From the NCBI GenBank assembly GCA_024277955.1, contig JAJRUE010000106.1, positions 1-23,104 on the forward strand: DNA of 23,104 bases, given 5' to 3'. Shown here piece by piece: positions 7,944 to 15,198 of the stretch (its first letter is position 1; the number at the start of each line of letters is the position of its first letter). The position numbers and the translations under genes were made by a program. The notes under the pieces were generated by a model. It searched no databases and had not been told where the DNA came from. It saw nothing but the letters and a program-made list of their open reading frames with translations. This stretch comes from Alphaproteobacteria bacterium. Its GTDB lineage: Bacteria > Pseudomonadota > Alphaproteobacteria > Rhodobacterales > Rhodobacteraceae.

Positions 7944-8388
7944 GCTGTTTGCCTATACCGACGGCGCCTGTTCCGGCAATCCCGGCCCCGGCGGCTGGGG
8001 CGTTCTGCTGCAGGCGCGCGACGGCGACAAGGTGGTGAAGCAACGCGAACTGAAGGGCGGCGAAGCCGACACCACCAACAACCGGATGGAGTTGATGGCC
8101 GCGATCGCCGCGCTCGAGGCGCTGGACCGGCCCAGTCCGATCACCATCATCACCGACAGCGCCTATGTGAAAAACGGCGTTACCGGCTGGATCCACGGCT
8201 GGAAGCGCAACGGCTGGCGCACCGCGTCGAAAAAGCCGGTCAAGAACGTCGATCTGTGGCAAAGGCTGGACGAAGCCGCCGCGCGCCACGATGTGACCTG
8301 GGAATGGGTCAAGGGCCACGCCGGGCACCCCGAAAACGAACGCGCCGACGAACTGGCCCGCGCCGGGATGGCGCCCTTCAAACCCTGA
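7936..8388 (+). CDS. rnhA: Ribonuclease HI
   Basis: Endonuclease that cuts the RNA strand of RNA-DNA hybrids, removing R-loops and primers. It is 150 residues, the standard bacterial type 1 length. The catalytic carboxylates are all present: Asp9 (AYTDGACSGNPGPGGWG), Glu52 (NNRMELMAAI), Asp74 (ITDSAYVKNG) and Asp138 (NERADELAR), with His128 in VKGHAGHPEN. The basic-protrusion region around WKRNGWRTASKKPVKN (about 89-104) is present. The frame is open further upstream, but the ATG at 7936 gives the canonical N-terminus. It overlaps the methyltransferase end and converges on a minus-strand gene 15 nt away. Confidence 0.97.
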   Translation: MAELFAYTDGACSGNPGPGGWGVLLQARDGDKVVKQRELKGGEADTTNNRMELMAAIAALEALDRPSPITIITDSAYVKNGVTGWIHGWKRNGWRTASKKPVKNVDLWQRLDEAAARHDVTWEWVKGHAGHPENERADELARAGMAPFKP

Positions 8389-8408
8389 CGCCGGCCCGCC
8401 GGGTCAGG
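8384..8408. terminator. Hairpin spanning two convergent stop codons
   Basis: CCTGAC (8384-8389) pairs perfectly with GTCAGG (8403-8408) around a GC-rich loop. The stem contains the stop codon of rnhA (8386-8388) and that of the opposite-strand membrane protein (8404-8406). No strong T-tract follows on either strand, so its value as a bidirectional terminator is a moderate inference. Confidence 0.35.
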
Positions 8409-8643
8409 ATTTCGGCCCGTAGGTGCGCCAGGCCCAGATCAGAAAGATGGCGCCCAGCACCGCCCCGACAAATCCGGCCACCCAGCCCATGATCGTCAGC
8501 AGAACCCGCAACACCAGCGACCCGATCAGCGCCCCCAGAATGCCGATCGCGATGGTGACGACAATATTGGTTTCGATATCCATGATCTGCGTCGCCAGGT
8601 AACCGGCGGCGATCCCGATGATGATCAGTACAACAAGCGACAT
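8404..8643 (-). CDS. Small membrane protein, GlsB/YeaQ/YmgE (transglycosylase-associated) type
   Basis: Hydrophobic protein of 79 residues with two or three predicted membrane segments: about 2-18, 27-48 and 50-70. Glycines are spaced in a GIAAGYLATQIM / IGILGALIGSLVLR / GWVAGFVGAVLGAIFLIW pattern characteristic of the GlsB/YeaQ/YmgE family. The family name is historical; no enzymatic activity is shown, and members are often stress-induced envelope proteins. The ATG at 8643 is preceded by a good GGAGGA site (8651-8656). It converges with rnhA and is probably transcribed alone. Assignment rests on overall pattern rather than catalytic residues. Confidence 0.82.
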   Translation of the reverse strand: MSLVVLIIIGIAAGYLATQIMDIETNIVVTIAIGILGALIGSLVLRVLLTIMGWVAGFVGAVLGAIFLIWAWRTYGPKS

Positions 8644-8662
8644 TCGTTAATCCTCCGCACCA

Positions 8663-8691
8663 CATATAGGGCGACTGCCCGGCGAAACCAA
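8663..8691 (-). promoter_or_regulatory. Possible promoter of the small membrane protein gene
   Basis: On the minus strand TATATG (8663-8668, four of six to TATAAT) lies 17 bases after a weak -35, TTGGTT (8686-8691). The implied transcript would start very close to the GGAGGA site, giving a very short leader. Tentative. Confidence 0.3.
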
Positions 8692-8740
8692 ACCACCCGC
8701 CGGTTTTCACGCCGAAAATCCGCCACGCAGACCCGCCCGA

Positions 8741-8811
8741 GCACCCGCCAGGGTGCGAGACAGAAACCGTGCCGCCGCAGGCGGCCCCTTTTGGAAAGAC
8801 CGCCGGCGGTC
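8741..8811 (-). terminator. Three stacked hairpins after fmt, probable terminator region
   Basis: Read on the minus strand from the fmt stop codon, the perfect palindrome GACCGCCGGCGGTC (8798-8811) is followed by TTT. Next come GCCGCC-TGC-GGCGGC (8771-8785) and GCACCC-TGGC-GGGTGC (8741-8756). The first hairpin overlaps the fmt stop. T-tracts are short, so termination efficiency is uncertain, but three strong stems in 71 bases at an operon end is terminator-like. The rest of the gap to the membrane protein gene holds no gene that I can see. Confidence 0.45.
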
Positions 8812-9709
8812 AGCCCAGACGGTCGGGCAGTTTCCAGCCCCGCAGCAGCTCTTGCGCCGGCATCGGGCGCTTGCCGGCGCGCTGCGCCTCTTGCACCTCA
8901 ACCGCGCCTCCGCCGCAGGCCACCGTGAACCCGTCAAGCACCTCGCCCGGCGCACCGGACCCCGAAACCAGCCGGGAACGCAACAGCTTGACCCGTTCGC
9001 CGTTCACATCGCACCAGGCGCCCGGAAAGGGCGACAGGCCGCGGATCTGCCGGTCGACCTGGGCTGCCGGGCGGGTCCAGTCGATGCGCGCTTCGGCCTT
9101 GTCGACCTTGGCGGCATAGGTGACGCCGGTTTCAGGCTGCGGCTCGGGCGTCAGGCTGTCCAGGCGGGAAAGCGCCTCGACGATCGCCGCTGCCCCAAGC
9201 GCCGACAGCCGGTCGTGCAGATCGCCGGCGGTGTCTTGCGGCCCGATCGGCACCACCTTGCGCAGCAGCACCGGGCCAGTGTCCAGCCCGGCCTCCATCT
9301 GCATGATGCAAACGCCGGTTTCGTCATCCCCGGCCATGATCGCGCGCTGGATCGGGGCCGCCCCGCGCCAGCGCGGCAAAAGCGACGCATGGATGTTCAG
9401 GCAGCCCCGCGCCGGCGCATCCAGCACCGGGCGCGGCAGGATCAGACCATAGGCCACCACCACCGCCACATCCGCCCCGTGCGCCGCGAATCTGGCCCGG
9501 GCCTCGGGCGTTTTCAGGGTTTCGGGGTGGTGCACCGGCAGGCCCAGCGCTTCGGCCCGGCGCTGCACCGGGCTGGGGCGTTTCTTCCTGCCCCGCCCCG
9601 CCGGGCGCGGTGGCTGGCAATAGACCGCAACGATGTCATGGCCCGCCGCTGCCAGCGCATCGAGCACCGGCACGGAAAAATCGGGGGTGCCCATGAACAC
9701 GATCCTCAT
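8810..9709 (-). CDS. fmt: Methionyl-tRNA formyltransferase
   Basis: Formylates initiator Met-tRNA using 10-formyltetrahydrofolate. The 299-residue length fits the family. The N-terminal formyltransferase domain (about 1-190) shows MRIVFMGTPDFSVPVLDAL, the basic loop RPAGRGRKKRPSPVQ, the catalytic NIHASLLPRWRGAAPIQRAI (Asn/His pair), and MEAGLDTGPVL with the conserved Asp. The C-terminal OB-like domain (about 205-299) begins after the AAKVDKAEARIDW linker and includes RQIRGLSPFPGAW. Its ATG overlaps the stop of the def-like gene as ATGA. It is therefore the third gene of a coupled def, def-like, fmt module that adds and removes formyl groups on nascent proteins. Confidence 0.97.
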   Translation of the reverse strand: MRIVFMGTPDFSVPVLDALAAAGHDIVAVYCQPPRPAGRGRKKRPSPVQRRAEALGLPVHHPETLKTPEARARFAAHGADVAVVVAYGLILPRPVLDAPARGCLNIHASLLPRWRGAAPIQRAIMAGDDETGVCIMQMEAGLDTGPVLLRKVVPIGPQDTAGDLHDRLSALGAAAIVEALSRLDSLTPEPQPETGVTYAAKVDKAEARIDWTRPAAQVDRQIRGLSPFPGAWCDVNGERVKLLRSRLVSGSGAPGEVLDGFTVACGGGAVEVQEAQRAGKRPMPAQELLRGWKLPDRLG

Positions 9710-10206
9710 GGCCCGCCCCCCAGCTTGGCCGCCCGCCTCAGCAGCATCTGGCGCTTCACCCGGCTGAGCCGGTCGAAATACATCCGCCCGTCGAGATGGT
9801 CGATCTGGTGCTGCACGCTGGTCGCCCAGAGCCCGACGAAATCGCGTTCTTCCACCTCGCCATCGGCGTTCAGGAACCGCACCGTCACCGCCCGCGGACG
9901 CGCGAGCTTCGCCGAAACCCCCGGCAGGCAGGGGCTGGCTTCTTCGTGTTCGCGCAGCTGGCTTGACGCATGGATCACCTCGGGGTTGGCCAGGCGCACC
10001 GCCTGTCCGCGTTCGCCTGACGCATCGACCACCGCCAGGCGCTGCATCACCCCCAGCTGCACGGCGGCCAGACCGACCCCCGGCATAGCCTCCATCACCG
10101 CGATCATGTCGTCCCAGAGCGCGCGTGTCTCATCGGTGATCCCCGACACCGGCGCCGCAGCAGTGCGCAGCCGCCGATCCGGCCAGCGCAGCACCGGGCG
10201 CGTCAT
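9706..10206 (-). CDS. Peptide deformylase-like protein with altered catalytic site
   Basis: A second deformylase-fold protein of 166 residues directly after the canonical def. Motif 1 is GVGLAAVQLGV (canonical G-x-G-x-A-A-x-Q, intact). Motif 2 is EASPCLPGV instead of EGCLS, keeping the metal-binding Cys with a small insertion or rearrangement. Motif 3 is QHQIDHLDG instead of QHEIDHL: both zinc/iron-binding His residues remain, but the catalytic Glu is Gln (codon CAG, minus strand, near 9800). In characterised deformylases that Glu is essential, so hydrolysis is probably lost or much reduced while metal binding could persist. It overlaps def and fmt by ATGA at both ends, so it is made with both enzymes. 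It could be a decoy, a chaperone-like nascent-chain binder or an enzyme of changed specificity. Confidence 0.85.
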   Translation of the reverse strand: MTRPVLRWPDRRLRTAAAPVSGITDETRALWDDMIAVMEAMPGVGLAAVQLGVMQRLAVVDASGERGQAVRLANPEVIHASSQLREHEEASPCLPGVSAKLARPRAVTVRFLNADGEVEERDFVGLWATSVQHQIDHLDGRMYFDRLSRVKRQMLLRRAAKLGGGP

Positions 10207-10733
10207 CCGCGGGCCATTTCGCGTTTCAGCTTGACCATCTTGCGGGTGATCATCTGACGCTTCAGCGGTTTGAGGTAGTCGATGAACAGCTTGCCGTTCA
10301 GGTGGTCGATCTCGTGCTGCGAACAGGTCGCCCAAAGCTTGTCGAACTGTTCTTCGTGCTGCCTGCCGTCGAGGTCCAGCCAGCGCACCCGCGCTTGGGC
10401 CGGGCGTTCGACTTCGGCGTATTGATCCGGGATCGACAGGCAGCCCTCTTCATAGGTGTTCATGTCGTCCGACACCCAGGTGACTTCCGGGTTGATCAGC
10501 ACCATCGGCTGGGGTGCCGCGTTTTCCTCCTTGACGCAGTCCATCACGAACAGCCGCTTCATCACCCCCACCTGGGGCGCGGCCAGCCCGATGCCCGGCG
10601 CGTCATACATGGTTTCCAGCATGTTGTCGGCCAGGGCGCGCAGATCCTTGTCGATCTCGCCCACGGGGGCGCAGACCTTTTTCAGACGCGGGTCGGGATG
10701 GATCAGGATCGGCAGAATGCTCATGGCGCTCAT
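10203..10733 (-). CDS. def: Peptide deformylase
   Basis: Removes the N-formyl group from nascent polypeptides at the ribosome; a metal-dependent hydrolase. All three motifs are canonical: GIGLAAPQVGV (motif 1), EEGCLSIPDQ with the metal-binding Cys (motif 2), and SQHEIDHLNGKLF with two His ligands and the catalytic Glu (motif 3). Start codons at 10733 and 10724 are both possible; neither has a clear Shine-Dalgarno, and the second gives MSILPILIHPDPRL, closer to the usual N-terminus. The stop overlaps the ATG of the def-like paralogue (ATGA). It is divergent from the C-S lyase gene, with 84 nt between them. Confidence 0.96.
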   Translation of the reverse strand: MSAMSILPILIHPDPRLKKVCAPVGEIDKDLRALADNMLETMYDAPGIGLAAPQVGVMKRLFVMDCVKEENAAPQPMVLINPEVTWVSDDMNTYEEGCLSIPDQYAEVERPAQARVRWLDLDGRQHEEQFDKLWATCSQHEIDHLNGKLFIDYLKPLKRQMITRKMVKLKREMARG

Positions 10734-10765
10734 TTAGGCGAAGGGAGACCCCGTTGCAACGCCCT

Positions 10766-10793
10766 TTGCACCCGGCGCAATTCCCTCTAGCTT
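10766..10793 (+). promoter_or_regulatory. Possible promoter of the C-S lyase gene
   Basis: TTGCAC (10766-10771), a 16-base spacer, then TAGCTT (10788-10793), about 24 nt before the start codon in the divergent def/lyase gap. Both boxes are weak matches, so this is only a candidate. Confidence 0.25.
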
Positions 10794-10817
10794 GTCGCGA
10801 AACTTTCGGAGATGCAC

Positions 10818-11987
10818 ATGGATTTCGACGAGATCATCGACCGGCGCGGCACCCATTCGGCCAAATGGGACATGATGGAAAAGGCCTATGGCGTGCCCCC
10901 CGGCGACGGTATCGCCATGTGGGTTGCCGACATGGATTTCCGCCCGCCCGCGGTCGTACAAGAGGCGATTGCGGATTATGCCGCGACCGGCGTCTACGGA
11001 TATTTCGGAGACGACGCCGATTACCGCGCCGCAATCCGGTGGTGGATGCAGAACCGGCACGGCTGGCATGTCGATCCTGCGCATATCTTCACGACCCACG
11101 GGCTGGTGAACGGAACCGGCCTGTGCCTCGAGGCCTTTACCGGCCCCGGCGATGGGGTGGTGCTGTTTCCCCCGGTTTATCATGCCTTTGCCCGCGTGAT
11201 CAGCGCCGCCGGCCGTCAGGTGGTGGAATGCGAACTCAGGTTCGACGCGGGGCGCTACATGCTCGATACCGAGGCATGGGACGAGCAGATGACCGGGAAT
11301 GAAACCATGCTGGTCTTCTGCTCGCCCCACAATCCCGGCGGCCGCGTCTGGAGCCGAAATGAGCTGGAAGAGGTGGCCGATTTCGCCAGGCGGCACGACC
11401 TGATCCTCGTGTCGGACGAGATCCACCACGACATCGTCTTTCCCGGCCATCGTCACATCCCGATGAGCGCCATTCCCAACCTGGCCGACAGGCTGGTGAT
11501 GATGACCGCGCCCTCGAAAACCTTCAACATCGCCGGGATGCACACCGGCAATGTGATCATAGCGGACGAGGCGCTGCGCAGCCGGTTTGCCGCGACGATG
11601 GGGGGGCTGGGGATATCGCCGAACGCGCTCGGACTGTGGACGGCAACCGCCGCCTATTCGCCGGAAGGCGCCCGGTGGGTGGACGCGCTCGTTCGCTATC
11701 TCGATGAAAACCGCCGCCTGTTCGACGAGGGCATTCGCACAATCCCCGGTCTGCGCTCGGTGCCGCTGCAGAGCACCTATCTCGCCTGGGTGGATTTTTC
11801 CGGGACCGGCATGGAGATGTCCGAGGTCATCGGCCGCGTGGAACGCGATGCCCGGATTGCGGCGAACTACGGAACGACCTTCGGCAAGGGGGGTGAAAAC
11901 TTCCTGCGGTTCAATTTCGGATTGCCACGCGCGCGGCTGACAGAGGCCGTCGAGCGGCTGCAAAAGGCGTTTGCCGATCTGCAGTAG
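10818..11987 (+). CDS. patB: PatB/MalY-type PLP-dependent C-S lyase (cystathionine beta-lyase-like)
   Basis: Fold-type I aminotransferase-class protein of 389 residues, predicted to cleave C-S bonds of cystathionine or related S-conjugates, releasing a thiol, pyruvate and ammonia. The PatB/MalY subgroup is shown by the N-terminal RRGTHSAKWD and the motifs IAMWVADMDFRPP and GVYGYFGDDADYR. The PLP machinery is intact: CSPHNPGGRVW (Asn about 172), LVSDEIHHDIVF (Asp about 200), and TAPSKTFNIAGMHTGN with the Schiff-base Lys about 234; a late Arg lies in ENFLRFNFGLPR. I chose ATG 10818 rather than 10812 because the CGGAG site at 10807-10811 abuts 10812 but is six bases from 10818. The substrate cannot be assigned; some family members double as regulators. 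Confidence 0.9.
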   Translation: MDFDEIIDRRGTHSAKWDMMEKAYGVPPGDGIAMWVADMDFRPPAVVQEAIADYAATGVYGYFGDDADYRAAIRWWMQNRHGWHVDPAHIFTTHGLVNGTGLCLEAFTGPGDGVVLFPPVYHAFARVISAAGRQVVECELRFDAGRYMLDTEAWDEQMTGNETMLVFCSPHNPGGRVWSRNELEEVADFARRHDLILVSDEIHHDIVFPGHRHIPMSAIPNLADRLVMMTAPSKTFNIAGMHTGNVIIADEALRSRFAATMGGLGISPNALGLWTATAAYSPEGARWVDALVRYLDENRRLFDEGIRTIPGLRSVPLQSTYLAWVDFSGTGMEMSEVIGRVERDARIAANYGTTFGKGGENFLRFNFGLPRARLTEAVERLQKAFADLQ

Positions 11988-12063
11988 ACCGCGACCGACG
12001 ACTTCGGCGCGCCGGCCAAAAAGCGCAGACAGAACGAACCGCCGATTCGAAACGTCTCGGAGC

Positions 12064-12088
12064 GCCGCCATTCGTTTCCGAATGCGGC
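12064..12088. terminator. Stem-loop in the convergent gap after patB
   Basis: CATTCG (12069-12074) pairs with CGAATG (12079-12084) around a four-base loop, TTTC on plus and the GNRA tetraloop GAAA on minus. The stem is extended by GCCG/CGGC with one bulged C. It lies between two convergent stop codons (11987 and 12094). There is no T-tract, so it may be a transcript-end or stabilising hairpin rather than a classic terminator. The rest of the 106-nt gap shows nothing. Confidence 0.4.
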
Positions 12089-12093
12089 CGCTG

Positions 12094-12438
12094 TCAGGTC
12101 AGCAGTGCCACCGGCGCGTCTTCGCGGCGCGCATAGTCCAGGGCCGGGCGATCCGCCACCGCGGTGTTGCGCTTGAATTCGTAGATCATCTGGCCGTTGT
12201 CCTCTTGCGAGGCCACGATCAGGCACTGGTAGAGATGCCGCGACCCGTCATAAAGATCCACCAGCCCGCGCAGCGAACGCGCCTCTTCGGCGTCCAGCGT
12301 GAACCCGTTTTCCCACAGCTTGAGCACCGGAAAGACCGCATCGCCAATATGAACCCGCAGGCGGCTTTTCTTCAGCAGGTCGCGCTTGCGGGCCATTTCC
12401 AACCCTTCGCGCACCTCTTTCGGCAGGAATTCCGACAT
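12094..12438 (-). CDS. Conserved-looking small protein of unknown function
   Basis: Soluble protein of 114 residues that I do not firmly recognise. It begins MSEFLPKEVREGLEMARKRDLLKKSRLRV, a charged helix, followed by a beta-rich stretch (HIGDAVFPVLKLWENGFTL, then a short helical EEARSLRGLVDLYDG, then HLYQCLIVASQEDNGQMIYEFKRNT). That arrangement is reminiscent of a PilZ-like beta-barrel, but I see no RxxxR / DxSxxG c-di-GMP signature, so this is a weak suggestion. ATG 12438 is preferred over an upstream in-frame ATG at 12471 because GGAGGG lies at the right distance before it. The gene is alone, convergent with patB and just downstream of the cob operon end. Confidence 0.75.
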   Translation of the reverse strand: MSEFLPKEVREGLEMARKRDLLKKSRLRVHIGDAVFPVLKLWENGFTLDAEEARSLRGLVDLYDGSRHLYQCLIVASQEDNGQMIYEFKRNTAVADRPALDYARREDAPVALLT

Positions 12439-12466
12439 GATGAAAACCCTCCACTCCCGGCAACAC

Positions 12467-12494
12467 AGCATGACCCAATTCGGGATTCGGTCAA
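12467..12494 (-). promoter_or_regulatory. Candidate promoter of the small unknown gene
   Basis: Minus strand TTGACC (12489-12494, five of six), a 16-base spacer, then CATGCT (12467-12472, three of six), about 30 nt before the start codon. It lies in the 102-nt gap after cobM. The -35 is good and the -10 weak. Confidence 0.4.
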
Positions 12495-12540
12495 GCTGAC
12501 AGTGCCAGAAAAACGGGATTGGCGCGCAAAAGACGGCGAG

Positions 12541-13317
12541 TCACCCCGGTTTTGTTGCCGTTTTCGGACGCAATACATGCGGCTGCGCCGGATCGTAAAG
12601 CGCACTGTCAACAAAGGCCTGCCCTTCGCGCAGCGCCGGCCCGACCAGGATCAGCGCCGTGCGGGTGATCTTTTCGGCCCGCACACGCTCGCGGATATCG
12701 GCCAGCGTGCCGCGGATCAGCTTCTGGTCCGGCCAGCCGACGCGATAGGCCACCACCACCGGGCAATCGTCGCCGTAAAAGGGCGCCAGGCGGCGGCGGA
12801 TGTCCAGCAGCGCGCGCACCCCAAGGTGGATCGCCAGCGTCGCCCCGGTGCGGGCAAAACCTTCCAGCGTCTCGCCTTCGGGCATGCCGGTGGACTTCAT
12901 GGAAACCCGCGTCAGCACCACCGATTGCGCCACCTCGGGGATGGTCAGCTCCTGCCCCAGCGCCGCCGCCGCCGCCGCATAAGCCGGCACGCCGGGGATG
13001 ATCTCGTAAGCCAGCCCGTCGCGTTTCAGCAGCCGGATCTGTTCGGCAATCGCCCCGTATAGCGAAGGATCGCCCGAATGCACCCGCGCCACATCCTCGC
13101 CGCGTTCGCGGGCCGCCAGAATCTCGGCATGGGTCTCTTTCAGCGTCATCGGCGCCGTATCCATCACCCGCGCGCCCGGCGGCGCGCAGGCCACCACCTC
13201 GGGCGGCACCAGCGATCCGGCATAAAGGCAGACCGGGCATTCCCCGATCACCCGCCGCGCTTTCAGCGTCAACAGCTCCGGGTCTCCCGGCCCCGCGCCA
13301 ATGAAATAGACTTTCAC
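12541..13317 (-). CDS. cobM: Precorrin-4 C11-methyltransferase
   Basis: SAM-dependent methylation at C-11 of the corrin ring in cobalamin synthesis (CbiF is the counterpart in the cobalt-early route). The 258 residues show the tetrapyrrole-methylase pattern: VYFIGAGPGDPELLTLKA at the N-terminus, CLYAGSLVPPEVV, MTLKETHAEI, VARVHSGDPSLYGAIAEQ (SAM-binding GDP loop), and EIIPGVPAYAAAAAALG followed by TRVSMKSTGMPEGE. The start is GTG at 13317, at the exact start of the conserved strand. It is preceded after seven bases by the AGAAGAAGG end of the 35-nt repeat at 13325-13359, which may act as its ribosome-binding site. It is the last gene of the minus-strand cob operon. Confidence 0.95.
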   Translation of the reverse strand: MKVYFIGAGPGDPELLTLKARRVIGECPVCLYAGSLVPPEVVACAPPGARVMDTAPMTLKETHAEILAARERGEDVARVHSGDPSLYGAIAEQIRLLKRDGLAYEIIPGVPAYAAAAAALGQELTIPEVAQSVVLTRVSMKSTGMPEGETLEGFARTGATLAIHLGVRALLDIRRRLAPFYGDDCPVVVAYRVGWPDQKLIRGTLADIRERVRAEKITRTALILVGPALREGQAFVDSALYDPAQPHVLRPKTATKPG

Positions 13318-13324
13318 GCCACCA

Positions 13325-13359
13325 CCTTCTTCTGTCGAAAAATATCCCCGCCGGAGGCA
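13325..13359 (-). repeat. 35-nt repeat, copy 1 (upstream of cobM)
   Basis: One of three near-identical 35-nt units in the window, read on the minus strand. It begins TGCCTCCGGCGGG, passes through a TATTTTT run and ends AGAAGAAGG. It differs from copy 3 at five positions. It occupies most of the 48-nt gap between the cbiG-cobJ stop and the cobM GTG, ending seven bases before that GTG. Confidence 0.8.
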
Positions 13360-13365
13360 GCCACC

Positions 13366-15198
13366 CTACCCATTTTCACCACCCTCCATTTTTCTCGCAT
13401 ACCCCCGCGGCGTATACATCCGCGGCCCCTCGCCCAGCGCCGCCAGCCGTGATTGCGATGACCCGACAATCACCACCGTCAGCATGTCCACCTCGTCCAC
13501 CTGCAGATCCGCCAGATGCCGGTAGCGCAATTCCTCCTCGGGGCGGCCCAGCGATGCGGCCAGCAGCACCGGGGTATCGGCGGGCCGGTGCGCCAGCAGA
13601 ATGTCGCGCGCCTCGGCCAGCAGGGTGCGCCGCCGTTTCGACACCGGGTTGTAAAAGGCGATCACGAAATCCCCCTCGGCCGCCGCCCGCAGGCGTTTGA
13701 GAATATCCTCGCGCGGGGTCAGCAGGTCGCTCAGCGAAATCGCGCAGAAATCATGCCCCAGCGGCGCCCCGGCCCGCGCCGCCGCCGCCTGCAGCGCCGA
13801 AACGCCGGGCGCGCCGATCACCTCGACGCGCCGCGCCGCATCCGACACGCCGCCCGCATCCGGCGCCCGGTCCAGCAGCTCGAACACCAGCGTCCCCATG
13901 GCGTAGATGCCGGCATCGCCCGAACAGATCAGCGCCACGTTGCGCCCCTTTGCGGCCTGTTCCAGCGCGTAGCGGCAGCGCGCCTCTTCGCCCCCCAGCG
14001 GGAAATCCTTGCGCGGCTTGCCTGCCGCCAGCGGCCCCAGTAGATCGATATACAGGCCGTATCCCACCAGTTCCTCGGCCTCCATGATCAGCCGGCTGGC
14101 CTCGGGCGTGCGCCAGGCGGCTTGCCCGGGGCCGATGCCGACGATCGACAGCCGCCCCCGGGCGCGGCCGTGAAGCTCGTTGATCGGCGCCGGCGCAAAG
14201 GCCAGGGCGCAGGTGGCGTTTTTCGATTTCATCTTCGGGGTACCCAGAAACGCCTCGGGCCCGCCGCCGGCGAGCGCCGCGGCCTCGGCAACGCCGTGGC
14301 AGCCCACCTCGGCAAAGACCACGTCCGACGGGTTTTCCAACCGCCCCGTCTCGCGCTCAAGCTCTTCGACCGTGAACAGGCGCAGCGGCAGGCCCAGCCG
14401 CGCCGCCAGCTGCAGCACTGCCGGCTCGTCCGCCTTCAGGTCCAGCGTGAACACCGCCTTGAGCGCGCCGGGCGCAAGCTCTGCATCCTCAAGCGCCTGG
14501 CGCACCAGCGCCTCAAGTTCCTCCGGCGGGCAGCCGCGCGCGCAGCCCACCCCCAGCGTCATCCGCTGCGGGTGAAACAGCAGCGTGTCGGGGCCTTCGA
14601 CCGGCCAGGGTTCGGTGGTGCAGATCAGGTCCACCACCGGCCCCTTCCCCAGCGGTTCCGCCGTGTCGAGCGGCGCCAGCCAGTCGGCCCTGGCCGCCTC
14701 CTCGCCGTCCACATGGGCGCGCGCACCGGAAAGCAGCGCCATCATCACCCCCCTGGCGTCCTGCGGGTTGGCCAGCACCCAGCCCTCGGGCGGCTCGTCC
14801 AGCGACACCCCCAGCGCCACATCGCCCGCCGTGGTCACCGCCGCCGCGCCGTCCAGCGCCTCGGCGATCCGGCGCGCCAGCCGGTTGGCCCCGCGATGCC
14901 CGCCCAAGAGCGGCACCACCACGGCGCCGTCGTCGGACACCGAAACCACCGGCGGTTCGGTGCGCTTGTCGGCCAGCAGCGGCGCCACCGCGCGGATCAG
15001 GATACCGCTGGCGCAGACCCCGACAATCGGTACCCCGGCGGCAAACAGGCTGCGCGCATGTTCCAGCGCATCCGGAAAAAAGGCATCGGCCCGCTCCACC
15101 CGCCCCGCGCGCCCGTGCAGCTGCGCGCCAAGCGCGCCGGCCACCCGATGCGCCACCTCTTCACCGGCGCGCGACAGCGCCATCACCACAGGTTTCAC
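13366..15198 (-). CDS. cobJ: CbiG-CobJ fusion: cobalt-precorrin-5A hydrolase-like + precorrin-3B C17-methyltransferase
   Basis: Two-enzyme corrin-ring protein of 610 residues. The N-terminal half is CbiG/CobE-like: CbiG_N at about 45-125 (IVGVCASGILIRAVAPLLADKR, VVPLLGGHRGANRLARRIAE, VTTAGD), a mid region about 130-205, and a CbiG_C/CobE domain about 213-335 (LGVGCARGCPPEELEALV, LKADEPAVLQLAARLGLPLR, VAEAAAL). The C-terminal half from about 349 is CobJ/CbiH: LSIVGIGPGQAAWRTPEA, VALICSGDAGIYAMG, VIGAPGVSALQAAAARAGAPLGHDF, ISLSDLLTP, FYNPVSKRR. CobJ methylates C-17 with ring contraction; CbiG opens the resulting lactone in the cobalt-early route. The frame runs open further upstream, but the GTG at 15198 overlaps the cobI stop as GTGA and starts the conserved VKPVVMALS strand, so I use it. 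Confidence 0.93.
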   Translation of the reverse strand: MKPVVMALSRAGEEVAHRVAGALGAQLHGRAGRVERADAFFPDALEHARSLFAAGVPIVGVCASGILIRAVAPLLADKRTEPPVVSVSDDGAVVVPLLGGHRGANRLARRIAEALDGAAAVTTAGDVALGVSLDEPPEGWVLANPQDARGVMMALLSGARAHVDGEEAARADWLAPLDTAEPLGKGPVVDLICTTEPWPVEGPDTLLFHPQRMTLGVGCARGCPPEELEALVRQALEDAELAPGALKAVFTLDLKADEPAVLQLAARLGLPLRLFTVEELERETGRLENPSDVVFAEVGCHGVAEAAALAGGGPEAFLGTPKMKSKNATCALAFAPAPINELHGRARGRLSIVGIGPGQAAWRTPEASRLIMEAEELVGYGLYIDLLGPLAAGKPRKDFPLGGEEARCRYALEQAAKGRNVALICSGDAGIYAMGTLVFELLDRAPDAGGVSDAARRVEVIGAPGVSALQAAAARAGAPLGHDFCAISLSDLLTPREDILKRLRAAAEGDFVIAFYNPVSKRRRTLLAEARDILLAHRPADTPVLLAASLGRPEEELRYRHLADLQVDEVDMLTVVIVGSSQSRLAALGEGPRMYTPRGYARKMEGGENG

